A stretch of 35,386 nucleotides of DNA from Myxococcales bacterium (GTDB lineage: Bacteria > Myxococcota_A > Polyangia > Haliangiales > Haliangiaceae), in the NCBI GenBank assembly GCA_016794525.1, contig JAEUJY010000013.1, forward strand, positions 1 through 35,386, read 5' to 3'. Under the pieces are notes generated by a model. That model was not told the origin of the DNA. It saw only the letters and a list, made by a program, of their open reading frames with translations, and did no database searches. This document shows, piece after piece, positions 1 through 8,236 of the stretch. Every line of letters begins with the position of its first letter. Position 1 is the stretch's first letter. The position numbers were made by a program, and so were the translations under genes.

Positions 1-486
1 GTGCAGCCGCGCGGCGGGGTCCGGCGGGTCATCCGGCCCGTCGCCGCGCCGCCGCCCGCTCACCATGTCCTCGATCTCCCGCACGGTGTGGTCCGCCGCC
101 GCCGCCAGCCACGCCGCCTCGGTGTCGACGGTCGCGACCCGGGTCAGCTCGCGCGCGGCGCTGTACGCGACGTCGCCGGCGCTCATCGCCGCGCGCAGCT
201 TTGGCAGGGCCATCAGCGCGTCGGCCACCCGCAGCCGCTCGCGCGCCGCGCCGGGCGCGTAGCCGAGCACGCGCTCGACGTACTCGAAGAACGTCGCGTA
301 GCCCAGCTCGCGGTGGACGCCGAGCGCGCGCGCGCGCCGCAGCCACCCAGCCTCCTCGACGTCGAGCGCCGCCCGCCGCCGCGCCAGCCCACGCAACCTG
401 CGGTCGGCCTCGCGCCAGTCGGCGCTGCCCGTGGCCCCAGCCCCCGCCGCCGCCCCCTTCTTCCCGCCCTCGCCACCGTCCAGCAT
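1..486 (-). CDS. DUF222/HNH-endonuclease-like protein, N-terminal part (runs off the window)
   Basis: The frame is open from an ATG at 486 to the window edge (162 codons, no stop), so only the N-terminal part is visible. After a Gly/Ala-rich leader it reads ADWREADRRLRGLARRRAAL, then ELGYATFFEYVERVLGY and later YSAARELTRVATVDTEAAWL and TVREIEDMVSGRRRGDGPDD. This helical pattern is what I know from the DUF222 region of multicopy myxobacterial proteins that usually end in an HNH nuclease domain; that domain would lie outside the window. The upstream region (541-650) is full of CCGGA-type inverted repeats. Family is recalled, not searched; the start could be slightly further upstream because the frame stays open there. 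Confidence 0.75.
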   Translation of the reverse strand, partial: MLDGGEGGKKGAAAGAGATGSADWREADRRLRGLARRRAALDVEEAGWLRRARALGVHRELGYATFFEYVERVLGYAPGAARERLRVADALMALPKLRAAMSAGDVAYSAARELTRVATVDTEAAWLAAAADHTVREIEDMVSGRRRGDGPDDPPDPAARLH

Positions 487-936
487 GGTCAGCCCCGAAG
501 CAAGCCCCACGCCAGCCGCAACCCCGCGACGCCTCGCGCCCCTTGTCCGAATCCCGGACACAACGCCCCGGATTTCGGCCGGATTCGTCCGGGATCCGGC
601 CACCGCCGGACAGCGGCGCGTGTCCGGCGCCGGCCACCGGTCCGCCCGCACCGCCCGACGCCCCTGTCGGAGCAGGCCGCCCAGGCGACTGGCATTGGTC
701 CTGGCCGGCGGCGTTGCGTAGTCGCGCGAGGCTCGCCTCGCCAGGGCGCACGACCGCCAGATTGCGTGGCGGTGCCGTCGGCGCGCGGCTCGGTCTGCGC
801 CCCGACGTCGGCTCCTGGGACGGGCACGTCGAGGCGGCGCTGATGCGCGCCGAGGAGCAGCCCGCGCTCGTGCCGCTACCCGGAGGAGCGGTGGCGTCGC
901 GGACGCGGGGCGCAGGGCCGTGGCATCATCGCTGGG
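487..936. other. Gene-free stretch with GTCCGG/CCGGAC inverted repeats
   Basis: No convincing gene is seen between the divergent DUF222-like and DUF4259 genes. From about 541 to 650 the sequence is a cluster of short inverted repeats built on GTCCG and CCGGA, for example TTGTCCG-aatcc-CGGACaCAA at 543-563 and CCGGAT-N9-ATCCGG just after. The part from about 780 to 930 shows a weakly coding-like plus-strand frame, but without a start or a recognisable product. Confidence 0.5.
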
Positions 937-2277
937 GTGGGCACCTGGGGCCACGGACCGTTCGACAACGACGCTGCCGGTGACCTGTTGGCCGACGCGA
1001 CAGACGCGGCCTCGCCAGCGACGGTGGTGACCCGCGCGCTCCGCTGCGCGGCGCGAGCGCCCGCGGCCAAGCCCCTCGACGTCGACGACGGCGCCGCGGC
1101 AATAGCGGCGTGCGAGCTGGTGGCGATCGCCTCGGGACACGGCGCCTCGGATGCGATGAACGACCCGGTGGTCGCCGGCATCGTCACGAGTCTGCGCCCG
1201 GGGACGGCCGACGTGCGCCTGGCGCTCGGCGCGCTGGCGCGCGTTACGCAGCAGCCTAGCGAGGTGATGGACCTGGCCCACGGCGCCGGCGGCAGCGACT
1301 TCATCGCGATGCTCGCCGACCTTCGTGCGCGCCTCACGGGAGCGCGCGCCGCTCGGGCCCCAGTTGTCAACGCCAAGCGAGGTGACCTGGTGGTGGTCCC
1401 GGCTGGGCCGCGCCGGCGATCGGTGATCGTGATCGCGGTCGTCAGCGCGCGCGAGGTCGCTGTGTTCGACGGCGCCTGCGCCGACGCGCGGCGCGCCGTG
1501 GCACACGCGGCGGTGCGGCCGGCGCGCCGTGTCGCCCTGGCCGCGTCAGCGACGGCCTTGCTCGCCGCCGGGCGAGTCGTCGCCAACGTGCCGCTGCGCG
1601 CCGATCTGAAGGGCCCCAAGCGGTACGCGACGGAGCTCGCCGTGCTCGGCGACAGCTACGCGCTATCGAGCGCGTCTTTCGGGCAAGTCGACCATGTGAG
1701 CTACGACGTGGCCTGTCAGTTCGATCGCCTCGATCCGCTTGCACCGGACGACCTCCGCGACGTCGCATTACGTGCGGCGGTGCCAGGGAGGGTGCGTTCG
1801 CCCGCCGCCCGCGAGGCCGCATACGTCGCGAGCCACCGCGCCGGATGGCGGCACCGGCGCGCCAACACCACCCCGCATGCCTTCGGTGATCTCGAGGTGC
1901 TGACCAGCGTGGCCGCGTGGGTGCGTGAGTTCGGGGTCCGCAATGCGGTGGACGTGCACACGGACATCGCAGACGGCCGCCAGGGCTACGGTCGCCCCAA
2001 CGAAGAGGCCGAGCGGCGGTGCTACGTCTTCTGCGGCCTTGCTGCCTGGTGGCGCAATCGGTGGGGCGCGCGTGCGCTCCCGAGTGCGGTCGTGGCGACG
2101 CTGCCCGCGACGCTGCCGCCGCGCCAGTTGGCCCGGACGCTGCGGGCGGCGCGTGTCCTCGTCGCGCAGGTGACTGGCCACGATGCCGAGTTGCGCCTCC
2201 TCTGGGAGGGCGCGCCCGACCGCGGAGCCAGGCTGCGCAAGGCGGTCGCGTCGCTGCGCGATGCGCTCGCGCCGTGA
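937..2277 (+). CDS. DUF4259 domain protein with a possible Imm26-like segment
   Basis: 446 residues from a GTG. The N-terminus MGTWGHGPFDNDAAGDLL and the following AAIAACELVAIASGH are the hallmark of DUF4259, a family of unknown function. Residues about 145-260 begin KRGDLVVVPAGPRRRSVIVI and continue to a GDSYALSSASFGQVDHVSYD stretch. The 'G-D-hydrophobic-P' opening followed by short beta-strands resembles the Imm26-type immunity fold, but this is a weak match. The C-terminal 150 residues have no recognised domain. No signal peptide, so probably cytoplasmic. A CATCAT box lies 7 nt before the GTG (924-929), a near match to the TAnnnT boxes of this window, so the transcript may be leaderless. 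Confidence 0.8.
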   Translation: MGTWGHGPFDNDAAGDLLADATDAASPATVVTRALRCAARAPAAKPLDVDDGAAAIAACELVAIASGHGASDAMNDPVVAGIVTSLRPGTADVRLALGALARVTQQPSEVMDLAHGAGGSDFIAMLADLRARLTGARAARAPVVNAKRGDLVVVPAGPRRRSVIVIAVVSAREVAVFDGACADARRAVAHAAVRPARRVALAASATALLAAGRVVANVPLRADLKGPKRYATELAVLGDSYALSSASFGQVDHVSYDVACQFDRLDPLAPDDLRDVALRAAVPGRVRSPAAREAAYVASHRAGWRHRRANTTPHAFGDLEVLTSVAAWVREFGVRNAVDVHTDIADGRQGYGRPNEEAERRCYVFCGLAAWWRNRWGARALPSAVVATLPATLPPRQLARTLRAARVLVAQVTGHDAELRLLWEGAPDRGARLRKAVASLRDALAP

Positions 2278-2399
2278 GGCGCCCTGACCGTTGCGTGGAC
2301 GAGCGCCGCGAGCGGGGTGCGACACCGCGACCGGGCCTGGTCGCGGCGATGTGATGGTGTGTGACCGACCGTGGGCCAAGGTCGCGCGTCGGCGAGTCC

Positions 2400-4424
2400 A
2401 TGCCGTCGTCCATCGTCTGTCCATCGAGATCTCGATTCCGCCGCGCCGGGCTCCTCGCCCTGGCCCTCGCCCTGGCCCAGGCGCTGCCGCCGGTCGGCGC
2501 CACGGTCGCGGTCGCCCAGAATGCCTCGACCGGCGCGATCCAGGGTCAGGTGAGGGACAAGGCCAGCCGCGCACCGCTGGCCGGCGTCACCGTGGTCATC
2601 ACCGGCACCGGCCACAGCGAGACCACGATCACCGAAGAGGATGGCTCGTACCGCGTCACCGGCCTGCCCCCCGGGACGTACCTGGTGACGTTCTTCTTCG
2701 GCGACGTGACGCTCGAGCGGCGCGGCGTCGTCGTCTCGGTCGGCAAGACCACGCCGCTGTTCCAGGCGATCGACACCGCGCAGGCGGTCGCGGAGACCAT
2801 CGTCATCAGCGACAAGCCGCCGACGATCGATCCGACCAGCACCACCCAGGGCATCACGATCACGCAGGACTACACGAAGAACATCCCGGTCCCCGGCCGG
2901 ACGCTCGGCGCGACGCTCGGGACCGCGGCCGGCACCCAGGGCACGTCGGGGGTCAGCTTCTCCGGATCCACGTCGCCGAACCCGCCCGACGTCGTCATGG
3001 ACGCCGAGGCCTACGCGCGGCTCGCCGACAACCCGTTCCAGGCCGTCGCCACCGCGCCGCGGTCGACCTTCTCGATCGACGTCGACACCGCGTCGTACGC
3101 CAACCTGCGGCGGTTCGTCCGCGACGGCCAGGCGCCGCCGCCCGACGCCATCCGCACCGAGGAGCTCATCAACTACTTCACCTACGCCGACGCGGCGCCG
3201 CGCGGCGACGCGCCGTTCGCGGTGACCACCGAGCTGGGCGAGAGCCCGTGGCACCCCGGCTACCAGGTATTGCGGGTGGCGTTGCGTTCGAGGTCGATCG
3301 CCCAGGCCGACGTGCCGGCGCGCAACCTGGTGTTCCTGCTCGACGTGTCGGGCTCGATGGACGATCCGCACAAGCTGCCGCTGTTGCAGCAGGCGATGGG
3401 CCTCCTGGTCGATCAGCTGCGGCCGCAGGATCAGGTGGCGATCGTCGTCTACGCCGGCGCCGAGGGCGTGGCGCTGCCGACCACGTCCGGCGATCACAAG
3501 CCGGACATCCGGGCGGCGCTGGCGGCGCTGGCGGCCGGCGGATCGACCAACGGCGCGGCCGGCATCACCCGCGCGTACCAGCTCGCGCGCGCGTCGTTCC
3601 TGCCCGGCGGCATCAACCGCGTCATCCTGTGCACCGACGGCGACTGGAACGTCGGCGTCACCAGCGAGGGCGGGCTGACCCGGCTGATCGAGGACCAGCG
3701 CAAGCACGGCGTGTACCTGAGCGTGCTCGGCTTCGGCATGGGCAACCTGAAGGACCAGACGATGGAGGCGCTGGCCGACAAGGGCAACGGCAACTACGCG
3801 TACATCGACTCGCTGGCCGAGGCGCGCAAGGTGCTGGTCGAGCAGGCCGGCGCGACGCTGGTGACCGTCGCCGACGACGTCAAGCTGCAGGTCGAGTTCA
3901 ACCCGGCCCAGATCGCGGGCTACCGGCTCATCGGTTACGAGGACCGGCTGCTGGCCGATCGCGACTTCACCGACGATCAGAAGGACGCCGGCGAGCTGGG
4001 CGCCGGCCACTCGGTGACGGCGCTCTACGAGCTGGTGCCGGCCGGCGTCGCGGTGCCCGGGCCCGCTGCCGATCCGCTGATCTATCAGGCGCCCGCCGCG
4101 GCCACCGGCGCGGCCGACCTGCTGACGGTCAAGATCCGCTACAAGGCCCCGGGGCAAGCCACGTCGACGCCGCGCAGCTACCGCGTACGTGGCGCGGCGC
4201 GACCGCTGGCCCGCACCAGCGACGACTTCCGGTGGTCGCTGGCGATGGCCGGGCTGGGCGCGCTGTTGCGCGGCAACCCCGAGCGCGGCGCGGTCTCGTG
4301 GGCCGACGTCAGCGCGCTGGCCCAGGGCGCGGTCGGCCCCGATCGCGAGGGCTACCGCAAGGACGCGCTGGCGGTGATCGCCGGGGCGCAGGCGCTGGCC
4401 GCGCGGGCGCCGGCGATGCCGTAG
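2400..4424 (+). CDS. Secreted YfbK-type von Willebrand factor A protein with TonB-receptor-like N-terminus
   Basis: 674 residues from ATG 2400. An in-frame GTG at 2361 exists, but the signal peptide (RFRR then LLALALALAQALPPVGA, ending AVAQ) starts after 2400. Mature order: a carboxypeptidase-regulatory-like beta-sandwich (GAIQGQVRDKASRAPLAGVT, EDGSYRVTGLPPGTY), then a stretch resembling the start of a TonB-dependent receptor plug (ETIVISDKPPTID, QGITITQDYTKNIPVPGR, GVSFSGST), then the N-terminal VWF_A region (NPFQAVATAPRSTFSIDVDTASYANLRRF), the VWA domain with MIDAS DVSGSMD (D315, S317, S319) and a DUF3520-like C-terminus. Known YfbK-type proteins are envelope proteins of unclear role. Probably co-transcribed with the TPR gene 43 bp downstream. 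Confidence 0.9.
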   Translation: MPSSIVCPSRSRFRRAGLLALALALAQALPPVGATVAVAQNASTGAIQGQVRDKASRAPLAGVTVVITGTGHSETTITEEDGSYRVTGLPPGTYLVTFFFGDVTLERRGVVVSVGKTTPLFQAIDTAQAVAETIVISDKPPTIDPTSTTQGITITQDYTKNIPVPGRTLGATLGTAAGTQGTSGVSFSGSTSPNPPDVVMDAEAYARLADNPFQAVATAPRSTFSIDVDTASYANLRRFVRDGQAPPPDAIRTEELINYFTYADAAPRGDAPFAVTTELGESPWHPGYQVLRVALRSRSIAQADVPARNLVFLLDVSGSMDDPHKLPLLQQAMGLLVDQLRPQDQVAIVVYAGAEGVALPTTSGDHKPDIRAALAALAAGGSTNGAAGITRAYQLARASFLPGGINRVILCTDGDWNVGVTSEGGLTRLIEDQRKHGVYLSVLGFGMGNLKDQTMEALADKGNGNYAYIDSLAEARKVLVEQAGATLVTVADDVKLQVEFNPAQIAGYRLIGYEDRLLADRDFTDDQKDAGELGAGHSVTALYELVPAGVAVPGPAADPLIYQAPAAATGAADLLTVKIRYKAPGQATSTPRSYRVRGAARPLARTSDDFRWSLAMAGLGALLRGNPERGAVSWADVSALAQGAVGPDREGYRKDALAVIAGAQALAARAPAMP

Positions 4425-4467
4425 TCGACTGGCGGAATCGGGTCGCGCCGCCGCGCGTTGTCTGACC

Positions 4468-5625
4468 GTGCGAGCGTCCGCGCTGATCGTCGTCGCCGCG
4501 CTCGTGACCGCGCCGGCCGCGGCCCGGGCCGACGAGCTCATCGAGGCCGGCCACCCGGTCGAGGTGGCGGGCGGCTATGTGCTCGACGTCGACGGGGACG
4601 GCCTGCGGGTGCGCCAGGGCGCGCGGCGGGCGCCGCTGACCATCGCCGGCGGCCGCCCGGCGTCGCACGCCACGGTCGAGGTCGCGCGCCACGGCGCCGC
4701 GGTGACGCTCCGCTTCATGCCGACATGCTGGGACGTCAGCGAGACGTTCTCGCCCGATCAGCTCGAGGCCCGCCTGGCGCACGCGACCGGCGTGGCGCTG
4801 CGGCGCCGCGATCCCGACGGCGCGCTGGCCGAGCTGACCCGGGCCCACGCGCTCGACCCCGGCTTCGCGCCGGCCGCGGCCGACCTCGCGCGGGCGCTGA
4901 TCGCCGCCGGCCGCCTCGACGAGGCCGCCGCCGCGCTGCCGATCGCCGATCCGGTCGCGCGGCTGGTGGCCGCGACGATCGATCCGACGCTGGCGCCGCT
5001 GCGCGATCACCCGTCGATGAGCGCGGCCCGCGCCGCCACGCCTGGCGGCGCCGCGCTGGGGCCGACCGGGATCGGCGTCACCGCGGCGGGTGACCTGGTC
5101 GTGCGCGAGGCGCTGGGCAGCCACGGCGCGTGCTGGTCGGTGGACGCGTTGCGGGTGCTCGACGGTCAGACCCTGCGCGAACGCGCGCGCATCCCGCTGG
5201 TCGGCCAGGCCGACTTCGACGGCGATGGCTGCGACGCGCGGCGCCCGCACACGGCCGCCGGCCGCCGGCGCATCCGCGCGCGCCAGGCGCTCGCCGATCA
5301 GGTGTTGACGGCGCTCGGCACCGTGCCGGCGGCGGGCGAGCTGGCCACTGGCGAGACCGACTGGACGCGCCACGTCCGCAAGCTGCGCTTCGCCGCCGCC
5401 GACCTGGGGCTGGTGATCGGCGCCGACGGCGCGGCGCGCTGGTTCCGCCACGGAGTGCTGCTCGCCGAGCACGGCCCGGGCACGGCGCCGGCCGCCGGCG
5501 ACGGCTTGATCACCGAGCCGCGCGCGGTGCTGCTACCGGATCAGCGGCGCGCGATCCTGGAGGTGAACACGACCAGCTGCGAGTGGAACGAGGAGAGCCT
5601 CGTCGTCGCCATCCCCGCGCCGTGA
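4468..5625 (+). CDS. Secreted TPR-like protein of unknown function
   Basis: 385 residues from a GTG directly ahead of a clear signal peptide (RASALIVVAALVTAPAAARA, cut before DELIEAG). About residues 90-170 contain a TPR-like helical repeat: GVALRRRDPDGALAELTRAH, ALDPGFAPAAADLARALIAA, GRLDEAAAALP. The rest is rich in short beta-strands with repeated Gly/Asp turns and a few Cys (SHGACWSVDAL, DFDGDGCDARRP), typical of a periplasmic or surface protein. The gene starts 43 bp after the VWA gene on the same strand, so the two are probably one transcription unit and may act together in the envelope. No named family recognised. Confidence 0.8.
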   Translation: MRASALIVVAALVTAPAAARADELIEAGHPVEVAGGYVLDVDGDGLRVRQGARRAPLTIAGGRPASHATVEVARHGAAVTLRFMPTCWDVSETFSPDQLEARLAHATGVALRRRDPDGALAELTRAHALDPGFAPAAADLARALIAAGRLDEAAAALPIADPVARLVAATIDPTLAPLRDHPSMSAARAATPGGAALGPTGIGVTAAGDLVVREALGSHGACWSVDALRVLDGQTLRERARIPLVGQADFDGDGCDARRPHTAAGRRRIRARQALADQVLTALGTVPAAGELATGETDWTRHVRKLRFAAADLGLVIGADGAARWFRHGVLLAEHGPGTAPAAGDGLITEPRAVLLPDQRRAILEVNTTSCEWNEESLVVAIPAP

Positions 5626-5647
5626 CCGCGCGCGCGACCTGGCGCGG

Positions 5648-6304
5648 TCAGCGCAGCGCCGCGGCGAGCGACGCGAGCACGTCCGGCTCGGCGTCGAAGA
5701 AGCGGCGGTAGCGGTGCTCCGCGCGATCGCACGCTTCGTCGACCTCGCCGTCGACGATGCCATCCGGGAGCCAGACGGCCCGGTCGCGCCAGTAGTCGTA
5801 GTCGACGACCGCCGGCCCGACGAGCTGGCGGACCAGCCGGGCGGCGCACGCGACCGCCGGGAGGTCGACGGCGCGCGCCGCCGCGGCCGTGGCGATCACC
5901 AGCGCGCAGTCCTCGAGCCCCTGGATCGTGATGAGCGCCTGGTAGTCGCCGCGCTCGAACGCGGCGACCTCCGGGTCGCGCGCGACGCGATCGACCAGGC
6001 GCGCCAGCCGCTGCGCCCAGTCGTCCGCGCTCGCGAGCGTCAGGGCCGGCGCGCCGCGCACCGCGACAGCGTCGGCCCGCGCGTCGGCCGCGTCCAGCGC
6101 CAGCGACGTCACGACGCGGCAGGCCCAGTCGGCGAGCGACACCTGGCCGGCCTCGGTGGGCGGCGCCGCGTCGACGATCTCCAGGAACGCGTCCTCCCCC
6201 GCGAGCGCGTCGCGAAAGCGGTCCAGGGTGTCGGTCGCGGTGCGCAAGGGCGTCGACGCCATCGTCGCACCGACGGCGCCGTCGGGCGACGCCGGCCGCG
6301 TCAC
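5648..6304 (-). CDS. Hypothetical cytoplasmic protein coupled to the YdeI-family gene
   Basis: 218 residues if read from the GTG at 6304. That GTG overlaps the TGA of the upstream YdeI-family gene as GTGA (6304-6301), which points to translational coupling. An ATG at 6262 (MASTPLRTATDTLDRF) is an alternative start. The protein is mostly helical and acidic, with no signal peptide, no membrane helix and no motif I recognise. Its C-terminal part contains YDYWRDRAVWLPDGIVDGEV and EHRYRRFFDAEPDVL. It ends convergently with the secreted TPR-like gene, 22 bp apart. Confidence 0.7.
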   Translation of the reverse strand: MTRPASPDGAVGATMASTPLRTATDTLDRFRDALAGEDAFLEIVDAAPPTEAGQVSLADWACRVVTSLALDAADARADAVAVRGAPALTLASADDWAQRLARLVDRVARDPEVAAFERGDYQALITIQGLEDCALVIATAAAARAVDLPAVACAARLVRQLVGPAVVDYDYWRDRAVWLPDGIVDGEVDEACDRAEHRYRRFFDAEPDVLASLAAALR

Positions 6305-6906
6305 GGATGGAGCGTCTCGCCGCGAGCGAGCATCTCGACGAACTGGGCGATGCGCCTGGCGCGGGTCTCGGCCTTCTTCGCCGTGTGCACGCGAAAGAGC
6401 ACGGCGAAGCGGTTGGCCGCGGTGAGCGTCGCGAAGAACGCCGCCGCCCGCTTGTCGGCCGCCAGCGCGGCCGCGAGATCGTCGGGCACGGTGATCGTCT
6501 TCGAGCCGGCGTAGGCCGCGTCCCAGCGGCCGTCGGCCTTCGCCCGCTCGACCTCGGCGAGCCCCGCCGGCTTCATCGCGCCGGACGCGATCAGCGCGAG
6601 CGCCTTGTCGCGGTTGATCTTCGACCACAGGCTCTTCGGCGTGCGCGGCGTGAACTTCTGCAGCCAGTGCGTGTCGTCCAGGGCCTTCTTCTGCCCGTCG
6701 ATCCAGCCCCACGTCAGCGCGACGGTCAGCGCCTCGGGGTAGGTCACCGACGCCGTCCCCGACGCCTTCTTCGCGAGCTTCAGCCACAGGCCGCCCGCGC
6801 GCGCGTGGTGCTTCGCGAGCCACGCGTCCCAGGCCTTCGGTGTCGCGAAGGCCATCGTCGGGGTCTCCATAGCGGATGTCTTCGCAGCAGCCGTCGTTCG
6901 CGCCAT
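6301..6906 (-). CDS. YdeI/OmpD-associated (OmdA) family protein
   Basis: 201 residues. The body matches what I know of the YdeI/OmpD-associated family: MAFATPKAWDAWLAKHHARAGG, then WLKLAKKASGTASVTYPEAL, TWGWIDGQKKALDDTHWLQKF, TPRTPKSLWSKINRDK, and the C-terminal helical part (ANRFAVLFRVHTAKKAETRARRIAQF). The family has been linked to bacteriocin protection, but the molecular role is unclear. A TAGCGT box ends 9 nt before the ATG at 6906 and no Shine-Dalgarno sequence is visible, so the mRNA may be leaderless. The stop codon overlaps the start of the next gene. The gene diverges from the one at 6991. Confidence 0.88.
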   Translation of the reverse strand: MARTTAAAKTSAMETPTMAFATPKAWDAWLAKHHARAGGLWLKLAKKASGTASVTYPEALTVALTWGWIDGQKKALDDTHWLQKFTPRTPKSLWSKINRDKALALIASGAMKPAGLAEVERAKADGRWDAAYAGSKTITVPDDLAAALAADKRAAAFFATLTAANRFAVLFRVHTAKKAETRARRIAQFVEMLARGETLHP

Positions 6907-6915
6907 GCGGTCCGA

Positions 6916-6921
6916 ACGCTA
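6916..6921 (-). promoter_or_regulatory. -10-like TAGCGT box, leaderless start
   Basis: Read on the minus strand, TAGCGT lies 9 nt before the ATG at 6906. Part of the recurring TAnnnT-start arrangement of this window. No -35 hexamer is recognisable. Confidence 0.45.
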
Positions 6922-6977
6922 CCAGAACCGCGCGTCGACGCGGCCGCGCCCGGCTTCAGCCGCACGGCCACCTGACG

Positions 6978-6983
6978 TACGCT
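6978..6983 (+). promoter_or_regulatory. -10-like TACGCT box, leaderless start
   Basis: TACGCT is followed by 7 nt (tcgaccg) and then the GTG at 6991. No ribosome binding site fits between them, so the transcript probably starts at or next to the start codon. Confidence 0.5.
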
Positions 6984-6990
6984 TCGACCG

Positions 6991-7491
6991 GTGATCAGCC
7001 CGCGCGTGACCACGCTGAAGCAGCGCCTTGACCGTCTTGCGGCAGAGGCCGAGGAGCAGCCTGATGCCACGGAGCCGCGCGAGCGCGCGTTGTTCGAGGC
7101 GGCGCTGGCGAACTTCGTCGATGGCGGCGACGCCCTCCTCGACCAGGCCACGGTGTACCTCTGGCAGTACTACCGGGCCACCCGCGCGGCCGTCGGCGAA
7201 GCTGCACTCGACGCCTACCAGGTCCCGCGCCTGGCGCCTGGGGCCGACATCTGGGAGCACGTCACGCTTTCTCAGGCGCCATGCTTCTCGATCGGTCAGA
7301 CGTCGGAGTACGCGCCTGGCATCTCGTACTTTTCGTTCGAAGGCGAGGTGAGCTGGGAACCCGAGCACGGGCTCCAGCTGGTGTTCGAGCACGGTCGCCG
7401 CGTCTGCAAGGTCGGTCCATACGACGGCCACCTGACCCAGGCCCACGCCTTCGGCGATCTGTCGCTGGTGCGGGTGGTTTTTAGGGAATGA
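6991..7491 (+). CDS. Hypothetical protein, possibly DUF6985 family
   Basis: 166 residues from a GTG, cytoplasmic. The N-terminal half is helical (TTLKQRLDRLAAEAEEQPD, LFEAALANFVDGGDALLDQA, YLWQYYRATRAAVGEAALD). The C-terminal half is a beta-rich unit with SYFSFEGEVSWEPEHGLQLV and CKVGPYDGHLTQAHAFGD. The W-x-x-E-H-G-L core recalls DUF6985, a family often found among immunity-like or contact-dependent proteins. That assignment is from memory and tentative. A TACGCT box 7 nt upstream of the start suggests leaderless expression. It diverges from the YdeI-family operon across 84 bp. Confidence 0.75.
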   Translation: MISPRVTTLKQRLDRLAAEAEEQPDATEPRERALFEAALANFVDGGDALLDQATVYLWQYYRATRAAVGEAALDAYQVPRLAPGADIWEHVTLSQAPCFSIGQTSEYAPGISYFSFEGEVSWEPEHGLQLVFEHGRRVCKVGPYDGHLTQAHAFGDLSLVRVVFRE

Positions 7492-7541
7492 CGGATGGGT
7501 GTGCCCGCCTGCCGCCGACTGGTCCGGCGTAGGACGTCGCG

Positions 7542-8213
7542 ATGGTGCTGCGGGCGCTCTTGATCGCGATGTTCCTTGTCCCCGCGATCGCGCAGGCTGC
7601 GCCGCCGACGGTGGCGGTGCCGGCCGGCTGGATCCATGAGGATCCCGCCGTCGCGCGGACCTTGCCACGGCGCGCGCGGGCCGTGTCCGAGCGCTGGACC
7701 CCTGGCGTCGCGGGGACCGCCCGCCACTGCTACGAGATCACCGCCGACGTGCGCGGCGCACGGCGCCTGAAGGCGGCCCTGACGCGTCTGGGTGCGCGCG
7801 ACGAGGAGGGCGTGCTGGTGATGCGCACCCCGGGTTCGATCGCCACCGCGCTCCGCGAGACGGCGCGCTTCTGCTTCGACCATGCAGACGCTGCGTGGGC
7901 GAAGGAGCAGCCCGCGATCGCGGCCGCCGTCGCGCCGCTGCGCCCGGCGCGATCGCTGCTCGACCTGCTCGGTGCGGCCGAGGTCATCGAGCGTGGGCAC
8001 GTCGCGGGTAGCGCGCCTGGCGTCAAGCTCGAGTTTGCCCGCGCGGGCATCGACGTCGACGCGCTCGACGCCTGGGCGACCGGGCGCCGCTTGGCCGGCG
8101 ACCGCCGCACGGGCTGGTTCGGCACGCTCGAGGACGACCTGCGCATCGTCGTGTCGCTCGAGACGCGCGACGGTCGCGAGGTCGTGGTCGTCGAAGCCGC
8201 GCTGCCGCCATGA
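7542..8213 (+). CDS. Small secreted protein of unknown function
   Basis: 223 residues from ATG 7542. A clean signal peptide (MVLRALLIAMFLVPAIAQAA, cut before PPTVAVP) directs it to the periplasm or outside. Two cysteines (HCYEITADV and RFCFDHADA) could form a disulfide. The C-terminal end is beta-rich (GWFGTLEDDLRIVVSLETRD, REVVVVEAALPP). No family recognised. TAGGAC, a near match to the window's TAnnnT boxes, lies 6 nt before the start (7530-7535). It ends convergently with the MtfA-type gene 23 bp away. Confidence 0.78.
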   Translation: MVLRALLIAMFLVPAIAQAAPPTVAVPAGWIHEDPAVARTLPRRARAVSERWTPGVAGTARHCYEITADVRGARRLKAALTRLGARDEEGVLVMRTPGSIATALRETARFCFDHADAAWAKEQPAIAAAVAPLRPARSLLDLLGAAEVIERGHVAGSAPGVKLEFARAGIDVDALDAWATGRRLAGDRRTGWFGTLEDDLRIVVSLETRDGREVVVVEAALPP

Positions 8214-8236
8214 GGAGCGGCGTCGGCGCCGCATGA

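Noticed and set aside
2022-4541. Long minus-strand open frame (839 codons) opposite the VWA gene
   Set aside because: Arg/Gly/Ala/Val-rich with no domains. It is an antisense shadow produced by high GC; the plus strand encodes clear domains.
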